From Bacteroidales bacterium (GTDB taxonomy: Bacteria > Bacteroidota > Bacteroidia > Bacteroidales > Bacteroidaceae), in the NCBI GenBank assembly GCA_030528885.1, contig JAUMXY010000014.1, positions 1 to 56,762 on the forward strand: a stretch of 56,762 nt of DNA, written 5' to 3'. Positions 52,354 to 56,762 of the stretch are shown here, in pieces. How positions within the stretch are numbered: the stretch's first letter is position 1; every line of letters begins with the position of its first letter. Under the pieces are notes generated by a model. That model worked only from the letters and a program-made list of their open reading frames with translations, ran no database searches and was not told the DNA's origin. The translations under genes were made by a program, and so were the position numbers.

Positions 52354-52528
52354 GTGAAACTTTTGTATTGTAACAAAGATAATCGGACGAATGTTTCACG
52401 GGTTGGCGCATAGACAGGCACAGGTGAAGCGGCAGGGTGATGGCCGATGGCAGGGGGAAGCGCCATCTGCTGATGCTGTTTTTTGATGTTGGGAAAAACA
52501 AGAGTGCGCCAATGCCGTCCATGGATGA

Positions 52529-53152
52529 TTATGGCCTTTTCACATATACCACATGGCTGCCGAATCCCTTACGCTGAATGCGGCAGTCAGCGTCATCAGC
52601 AAATTTCCTCAGTTCCATCTTCGCCTTGGTCTGTCCAAGCCCTGTCAGCCCTACATAGTCGCTCACTGTGAGGAAAGGCTGTGCGTCCAGAAACTGCAAG
52701 GCTTTCTGCAGTCGTTCCTCCTCGGTGCTGTCTATCTTTCTGATGGTCTTCACATCTCTGCTCTTGCTCAGCTCAATATCCTCGCGAAGACACCTGAGCC
52801 ATTGTTGGTCAGTCAGGAAATTCACCCCCTTGATTTCCACGTCTTTCGTGTTGTAGCGCTCTCCTCGCTGTTTCAGGACCTCAGTCTCGCTCTCTTTCTT
52901 CATGCCCAGCTTGACAGAGAAAATGCCCAGCCCGTCAATCTTGACGGAGTCGCCCCTGAGAAAGGCAAGCCCGATGGTTTTGACCATCCCTGCAATCACA
53001 GCCTGAATGGTGCCGCCCTGAAGCATCGTGACCTTCTCCATCATGTGAAGAAACTCCTCATTCGTCATCTGTCCGCAATAGTCAACTTTGGGATAGACTT
53101 TCCGTTCGCCAGTGTTCTGCATGTCTGGCAGCTCCCTAAAAGTATAATTCAT
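52529..53152 (-). CDS. HU-family DNA-binding protein with C-terminal winged-helix-like part
   Basis: A 207-residue protein. Residues 1-120 form the HU-HIG fold: YPKVDYCGQMTNEEFLHMMEKVT, then GTIQAVIAGMVKTIGLAFLRGDSVKIDGLGIFSVKLG (part quoted), and a charged linker. The C-terminal 65 residues (FLTVSDYVGLTGLGQTKAKMELRKFADD) look like a helix-turn-helix that couples promoter or target binding to the HU part. It is a second HU-HIG paralogue of the window, longer than that at 23954. Its promoter lies in the inverted-repeat region 53225-53277. Confidence 0.83.
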   Translation of the reverse strand: MNYTFRELPDMQNTGERKVYPKVDYCGQMTNEEFLHMMEKVTMLQGGTIQAVIAGMVKTIGLAFLRGDSVKIDGLGIFSVKLGMKKESETEVLKQRGERYNTKDVEIKGVNFLTDQQWLRCLREDIELSKSRDVKTIRKIDSTEEERLQKALQFLDAQPFLTVSDYVGLTGLGQTKAKMELRKFADDADCRIQRKGFGSHVVYVKRP

Positions 53153-53224
53153 ATAGTTCCTTTATATAAATAATGTGTAAATCTTTTTTTCTTGCTCCCA
53201 ACCTTGCTCCCGTCCTCTTTTTTT

Positions 53225-53277
53225 CGTATCTTTGTATATAATTTGGAACGGAAGCCGTTCGTTGCCACAAAGATACG
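53225..53277 (-). promoter_or_regulatory. Inverted-repeat promoter region with palindrome
   Basis: CGTATCTTTG (53225-53234) faces CAAAGATACG (53268-53277), so TAnnTTTG -7 elements point toward each other on both strands. Between them is the hairpin GAACGG-AAG-CCGTTC. The minus-strand element can drive the HU gene with a leader of about 110 nt. Confidence 0.55.
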
Positions 53278-53647
53278 GCATTTTTCAAAAACGTCCAAAT
53301 TTTCTTCGGTCAAAGCCTTTGACCTTGTGGTTCTATTCATCGTCTTTCCCGTCTCAACCATCGTTTATAGAGTCTCGAGCTATATTCGGGATGATGCTAT
53401 GGTGTGACTCATGCGTATGCTGCGGTATGCCATCTTCAATCACTCGGGCTTCACTCATAGGTGTTGACGAGCATCGTTTGCCAGAGTGGGTGAGCAGCGT
53501 GTTGGTAAGTCGATGGGCAGTGTTCGCTTGAGACAGCGAGTAGTGTATGGTGATGCCGTAGCTTGTTTGTTCAGCATCGATGTTCCAAGGCATGAGAATC
53601 ATGTGTTGAAGGGAATCGGCGTGCAAGGCAAAAAAAGGGAACTAAAA
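53278..53647. other. Intergenic, no gene supported
   Basis: About 370 bp. A 90-codon minus frame (53354-53626) is open but shows no family features or start context; it might be a remnant. Confidence 0.35.
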
Positions 53648-53679
53648 TTTGCCCGTTTAATCTTTTCTCGCTATTTTTG
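53648..53679 (+). promoter_or_regulatory. Promoter of the DUF3791/DUF3990 module
   Basis: TTTG at 53648-53651 and TATTTTTG at 53672-53679 with a 20-nt spacer, 16 nt before the first ATG. Confidence 0.7.
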
Positions 53680-53694
53680 CAATATAAATAGAAA

Positions 53695-53964
53695 ATGATG
53701 AATTCGCTGAAAACAAAATATAGTAAGTCAAAGGTGGAGAAAATGAATAAGATGATATTCGTTTCTTCTTGTATAGAGTCGGCTGCACGTCAGTGCAATC
53801 TCTCGGCTGCCGAAATGTATCAGCGAATGAAAAGAGTGGGATTGATAGAAGGTTTCATCCTCAAATGTTATGAGGGGCTTCATACTCAAAGCCGCCAGCA
53901 TGTGACGGAAGATGTTCTTGGTGCACTTGCCATTTGGGAAACAAAAAAGGGCATTGCAGTATGA
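53695..53964 (+). CDS. DUF3791 domain protein
   Basis: An 89-residue protein; the recognisable part is MIFVSSCIESAARQCNLSAAEMYQRMKRVGLIEGFILKCYEGLHTQ (shown in pieces: IFVSSCIESAARQ, EMYQRMKRVGLIEGFI). It is a small helical domain usually encoded beside DUF3990. It overlaps the next gene by ATGA (53961-53964). Start at 53695 or 53698. Suspected antitoxin or partner; not proven. Confidence 0.75.
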   Translation: MMNSLKTKYSKSKVEKMNKMIFVSSCIESAARQCNLSAAEMYQRMKRVGLIEGFILKCYEGLHTQSRQHVTEDVLGALAIWETKKGIAV

Positions 53965-54455
53965 GAAGAGTTGTATATCATGGTTCTATTGTGGAGATTG
54001 TTTCCCCGATGGTGGATGTGGGACGAGAAAATCTGGATTTTGGTAAAGGTTTTTATGTGACAGACATTCGTGCTCAAGCAAAAACCTGGGCAGGAATAAA
54101 AAGCTCTTATCACTTTGATGCATTGGGGATTATTAACCGGTACTTTTTTGATTTTGATGCTGCTGTGAGAGAATACCGCTACAAAAAGTTTGAACGCTAT
54201 GACCGCGAATGGCTCAATTTTATTGTGGCGTGCAGAAGTGGCAAGAAAGTGTGGCGTCATTATGATATAATAGAAGGTGGAGTGGCAAATGACAAGGTGA
54301 TAGATACCATTGAGGCTTTTATGGCAGGACATATTGAAGAGGAAAAGGCTTTGGGAGAATTGTCCAAGCATCAACCTAATAATCAAATATGTATTCTGAA
54401 ACAAAAAGTGATTGATAAATATTTGACTTTTGACAAATCAATCAAATTAAAGTGA
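53961..54455 (+). CDS. DUF3990 protein, ADP-ribosyltransferase-like
   Basis: A 164-residue protein. VYHGSIVEIVSP, then DFGKGFYVTDIRAQAKTWA, are the family marks. This pattern, an HGS strand followed by FGxGFYxT and a helix with A-x-x-W, resembles the NAD-binding core of ART-like toxins. Two small helical genes flank it, the first translationally coupled. That suggests a toxin-antitoxin or immunity module, but neither activity nor target is known. Confidence 0.75.
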   Translation: MRRVVYHGSIVEIVSPMVDVGRENLDFGKGFYVTDIRAQAKTWAGIKSSYHFDALGIINRYFFDFDAAVREYRYKKFERYDREWLNFIVACRSGKKVWRHYDIIEGGVANDKVIDTIEAFMAGHIEEEKALGELSKHQPNNQICILKQKVIDKYLTFDKSIKLK

Positions 54456-54459
54456 TGTT

Positions 54460-54684
54460 ATGTTAAGTGATTTATTGATGTGGAATAAAATAGGACGAAT
54501 CGTCACCATTCTCTCCGACCGTCTGGACATCTCGTCCGAACGTGCCTTGGATGTGTTTTATACATCCAAAACCTGTGAACGTCTGCACGACCCATCAACA
54601 CTCCTCTATACCTTCAGCGACCTCTACATCGTAGAGGACATCATCCGGGAAATACAGCAAGGCTATCCCCCTTCATCAAAGTAA
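54460..54684 (+). CDS. Second DUF3791-like small protein
   Basis: A 74-residue protein containing LDVFYTSKTCERLHDPSTLLYTFSDLYIVEDIIRE (quoted in part, KTCERLHDPSTLLYTFSD). That is like the C-terminal half of DUF3791 family proteins. It follows the DUF3990 gene by 4 bp on the same strand, completing a three-gene unit. Alternative start at 54478. Confidence 0.7.
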   Translation: MLSDLLMWNKIGRIVTILSDRLDISSERALDVFYTSKTCERLHDPSTLLYTFSDLYIVEDIIREIQQGYPPSSK

Positions 54685-55017
54685 ATATACCCCGATCTCA
54701 TTAGGAAGTAAATCACAAGTATATTTCTGCAATTCAATTTTCTAAAATTCTCACATTACCATCGATTCTACGAACGTGACCTTACGAGGCTCTTGTGATA
54801 TGTTGCAGTCAGCAACGTAAAAATCCGTGTCATCCGTGCCATCTGTGAGAAAAATCTCAAATTCCCCAGAGCCGCCCAAGGCTCCTTTCTGTACCTCCCG
54901 TCCTTTCTGTGTACAAATCAAAATCATCGCTCAATCAATCCGTAGTCTGTTGTCCGTTGTCAGCTTTCAGCTAATTCTCAAATGTCATTTTTATGAAACT
55001 CCGTTAAAAATTTTGTT
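54685..55017. other. Intergenic with short repeats
   Basis: No gene. It contains a 9-mer-like run (ATCCGTGTC ATCCGTGCC ATCTGTGAG at 54823-54849) and a heptamer-type stretch at about 54948-54985 that includes GTCTGTTGTCCGTTGTC. A 65-codon frame here is low-complexity and not supported. Confidence 0.6.
54948..54985. repeat. Imperfect heptamer repeats, array 2
   Basis: AGTCTGTTGTCCGTTGTC followed by AGCTTTCAGCTAATTCTCAA-type words; the same words recur in arrays 1 and 3. Confidence 0.6.
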
Positions 55018-55034
55018 GTGTTAGATGAATTTAA

Positions 55035-55042
55035 TATCTTTG
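55035..55042 (+). promoter_or_regulatory. Promoter -7 element TATCTTTG of the toxin-antitoxin pair
   Basis: Exact match 12 nt before the ATG at 55054; excludes the ATG at 55018. Confidence 0.6.
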
Positions 55043-55053
55043 TACACAAAATA

Positions 55054-55386
55054 ATGATTATGGCAACATCAGTACCCCTTTCACCATTAAATCAGGACAT
55101 GGTTTCTCCCATCGATGCTTTGTGGGCATTGTATCGTTCTCAGAACAAACGAGTACGTAAGGCTTTTCGGGTGCGCATCTTAGCTGAGGAGGAAAAAGAG
55201 AATGAGAAGGTCAAGATGGCTGCTTATGAACAGAATCTGACCGTAGCGGAGCGAGAAGCTGCATATCAGTTGGCGGACAAGATAAAAAAGGGGGTTGATG
55301 ATGTACAGAATGCTGTTTGTGAACACAGACCTTTAGGTCGTAGTGCGGAAGATTTTCTTTTGGAGATACAGCAGGATTGTGAATGA
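55054..55386 (+). CDS. Antitoxin-like protein of a RelE-type pair
   Basis: A 110-residue acidic/basic helical protein without a signal peptide. It has YRSQNKRVRKAFRVRI and a C-terminal LADKIKKGVDDVQNAV, the usual pattern of a small DNA-binding antitoxin with a toxin-wrapping tail. It overlaps the toxin start by ATGA (55383-55386), the normal order for type II pairs. Alternative start at 55060. Confidence 0.7.
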   Translation: MIMATSVPLSPLNQDMVSPIDALWALYRSQNKRVRKAFRVRILAEEEKENEKVKMAAYEQNLTVAEREAAYQLADKIKKGVDDVQNAVCEHRPLGRSAEDFLLEIQQDCE

Positions 55387-55715
55387 AAGTTGCAGTTTAC
55401 ACCCATCCCGAATTTGAACGTCAGTTCAAGCGTTACAGGAAGAAATACCATTCTCTTGTAGATGATTATGCCGCATTTCTAAAGACAATAAAAGAAAATC
55501 CGCTGTCAGGTGTCGATTTAGGCAATGGCGTGAGAAAAGTTCGAATGGGTGTTGCCTCAAAGAGGGGAGGAAAGAGTGGCGGCATGCGCGTTATCACATA
55601 TTTGCTACGTCAATTAGACGCAGAAAATATTGACGTTACATTACTCTATATGTATGACAAAAGCGAAGTTGGCAATATTTCCGATGATTTCATTGCCTAC
55701 TTGTTAAAGCACTAA
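55383..55715 (+). CDS. RelE/ParE-family toxin
   Basis: A 110-residue protein. MKVAVYTHPEFERQFKRYRKKYHSL is the N-terminal helical part, then VRKVRMGVASKRGGKSGGMRVITYLLR and VTLLYMYDKSEVGNIS (shown in parts) form the beta sheet of the RelE fold. The motif MxRVITYLL followed by LLYMYDKSE resembles mRNA-interferase toxins that act at the ribosome. The coupled antitoxin is directly upstream. Confidence 0.82.
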   Translation: MKVAVYTHPEFERQFKRYRKKYHSLVDDYAAFLKTIKENPLSGVDLGNGVRKVRMGVASKRGGKSGGMRVITYLLRQLDAENIDVTLLYMYDKSEVGNISDDFIAYLLKH

Positions 55716-55751
55716 ACCTTTATACACCAAAGATTGTGGTATTCGTCAAAA

Positions 55752-55812
55752 CAACCTCAATTCTCAACTTTCAATTCTCAATTTGTCTGTTGTCCGTAGT
55801 CTGCTTTCAGCT
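55752..55812. repeat. Imperfect heptamer repeats, array 3
   Basis: CTCAATT CTCAACT TTCAATT CTCAATT followed by TGTCTGT TGTCCGT-type words; the best-preserved array in the window. Confidence 0.7.
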
Positions 55813-55892
55813 AACCTGTCTTAAACTTTGTTAAAATCATTTTTTTTAACAAATTCTCCCCTCACTTTAGTTCTTATTCCTAAATTTATTCC

Positions 55893-55900
55893 TATCTTTG
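55893..55900 (+). promoter_or_regulatory. upxY promoter -7 element TATCTTTG
   Basis: Exact match 68 nt before the upxY ATG. Confidence 0.65.
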
Positions 55901-55904
55901 TACT

Positions 55905-55951
55905 CTGAAAGCCAAATCCACTTGCTTTTCTAGCAAGAAAAGGGCTTTCAG
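55905..55951 (+). promoter_or_regulatory. upxY leader hairpin
   Basis: CTGAAAGCC (55905-55913) pairs with GGCTTTCAG (55943-55951), with CTTGC/GCAAG nested inside. It begins at about the predicted transcript start. In Bacteroides, UpxY proteins prevent early termination in the leader of their polysaccharide operon; this hairpin may be part of that control. Confidence 0.55.
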
Positions 55952-55967
55952 AAGACATACAGAGTTC

Positions 55968-56564
55968 ATGTGCATCAGCTCTCAACCGGATATCCAAGTT
56001 CCGCCAACTCAAAAAGTTGACGATGCCGTAGGCGTACCGGAACGCAAGTGGTTTGTCGCGATGGTGGGACGAAACACAGAAAAAGCCAGCAGAGAGCGCC
56101 TGCAAACATTAGGCTACGAATCCTATGTAGCCACTCAGAATGAGATACGCGTCTGGCGCACCGGACAGAAAAAACAAATCGAGCACGTGCTCATCTCCAA
56201 CCTCATTTTCATCCACGTGACAGAGCGCGAACGTCGCGAAGTCGTCAAGCTTTCCTTCATCAAGTACTTCTTGACTGATAAAGCGAGCCATGCCAACGAC
56301 CTAGGCAGACATCCTCTCGCTGTCATCCCCGACAGCCAGATGAACATGCTCCGCTTCATGCTCTACAATGCCGACAGTCCCGTCACCTTCACCGCCGCCC
56401 CCCTCCACTTGGGCGACCGCATCCGTGTTGTTCGCGGCCAACTCACAGGACTCGAAGGCCAAGTCGTCCGTGAAGGCAACAGCACCAGCCTTGCCGTCAC
56501 CCTCGACCTCCTCGGCACAGCCAAAGTCACCATCTCCCCCGAAGACATTGAGAAAATCGCATAA
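55968..56564 (+). CDS. upxY: UpxY-family transcription antiterminator
   Basis: A 198-residue NusG paralogue. The NGN domain (about 25-125) contains KWFVAMVGRNTEKASRERLQTLGYE (quoted in part) and HVLISNLIFIHVTERER. The KOW domain (about 145-195) has GDRIRVVRGQLTGLEGQVV. In Bacteroides such a gene is the first in a capsular or exopolysaccharide operon and promotes transcription of that operon only. The window ends before any glycan genes, so the locus is inferred. A following fragment (56565-56681) may be a decayed gene. Confidence 0.9.
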   Translation: MCISSQPDIQVPPTQKVDDAVGVPERKWFVAMVGRNTEKASRERLQTLGYESYVATQNEIRVWRTGQKKQIEHVLISNLIFIHVTERERREVVKLSFIKYFLTDKASHANDLGRHPLAVIPDSQMNMLRFMLYNADSPVTFTAAPLHLGDRIRVVRGQLTGLEGQVVREGNSTSLAVTLDLLGTAKVTISPEDIEKIA

Positions 56565-56681
56565 TCAAACTTCCCAAGAAGAAGTGGTGATTACATTGAT
56601 GACCTATATGATAAAAATGAGATTACCAATATCTCAGACACCTATCTTCGCAATTTGATTTCAGAAATAGAAAAAGTATAA
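56565..56681 (+). pseudogene. Possible gene remnant after upxY
   Basis: In the same frame as upxY beyond its TAA, 38 codons remain open without an ATG at their beginning (SGDYIDDLYDKNEI, LRNLISEIEKV) and end in TAA. It reads like a protein C-terminus with no body; weak evidence. Confidence 0.25.
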
Positions 56682-56762
56682 CTTATCACTTTCAAAAAAG
56701 GTTTCCTGAGGTTAGCTTAAGTTTAGAAAGTGCCCCAAGTATACAACTTTCAATTCTCAACT

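Noticed and set aside
53149-53361. 70-codon minus-strand frame upstream of the HU gene
   Set aside because: It spans the promoter and hairpin region of the HU gene and is basic low-complexity sequence.
53354-53626. 90-codon minus-strand frame in the gap before the DUF3791 gene
   Set aside because: No recognisable domain, no start context; kept only as a possible remnant.
54827-55024. 65-codon plus frame between the two small-gene modules
   Set aside because: Consists largely of 9-mer and heptamer repeats and crosses into the antitoxin promoter region.

Overview
The window is a chromosomal segment of a Bacteroidales bacterium, most likely Prevotella- or Bacteroides-like. The evidence is the promoter style and the gene families. 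About twenty genes are preceded by the Bacteroidetes -7 element TAnnTTTG, some with a TTTG about 20 nt upstream. Families typical of the phylum include a UpxY antiterminator, HU-HIG DNA-binding proteins, a BspA-like leucine-rich repeat protein, a TPR/HTH membrane regulator next to an outer-membrane barrel, GH127/GH146 and GH2 glycosidases, and a CBM20-GH77 amylomaltase. No rRNA, CRISPR array, phage or conjugation genes are visible.

Layout. 0.1-2.5 kb: divergent dinB and holA. 2.5-5.7 kb: an AT-rich gene-free stretch, an XRE-type regulator, tRNA-Arg(CCG) and an OmpA-like protein. 5.7-10 kb: an L-arabinofuranosidase-type glycosidase translationally coupled to a WYL regulator, then an apparently structured RNA (about 9.9-10.2 kb). 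10-20 kb: TM2 and DUF554 membrane proteins, an alpha/beta hydrolase, an ATP-grasp-like gene broken by a repeat, a regulator/outer-membrane barrel pair and a GHL10 protein. 20-24 kb: cstA operon and nadC, whose 3' end is duplicated about 1 kb downstream around a one-gene cassette. 24-27.4 kb: HU protein, a 6S-like RNA, secreted and LRR proteins, an SDR. 27.4-32.3 kb: YccF protein, GH2 and phosphoglucomutase. 32.5-37.7 kb: a minus-strand housekeeping operon dnaX-trmB-mrp-rluA-like. 37.8-48.5 kb: FAD oxidoreductase, MATE exporter, a very unusual 1532-residue protein made of two complete sensor histidine kinases, an SSF symporter and an overlapping cytosine methyltransferase. 48.6-53.2 kb: DUF5715 peptidase-like protein, malQ and a second HU protein. 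53.6-56.8 kb: a DUF3791-DUF3990-DUF3791-like module, a RelE-type toxin-antitoxin pair, and UpxY, which probably opens a surface-polysaccharide locus beyond the right edge.

The signal running through the window is a dispersed repeat built from a 16-17-bp unit (CGTACCCCTCGGGTCC). Five loci are seen. Complete ones have three units in a fixed order and orientation with 6-9-nt spacers. Three loci are intergenic, one sits in frame inside the DUF5715 gene, and one coincides with the frameshift in the ATP-grasp-like gene. A second repeat class, imperfect heptamers, occupies intergenic gaps in the last 8 kb.

The candidates most worth following are the tandem double histidine kinase, the three-unit repeat, the nadC 3'-end duplication, the structured RNA at 9.9-10.2 kb and the DUF3791/DUF3990 module. 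Family names come from recognising motifs by eye; no database search was possible.
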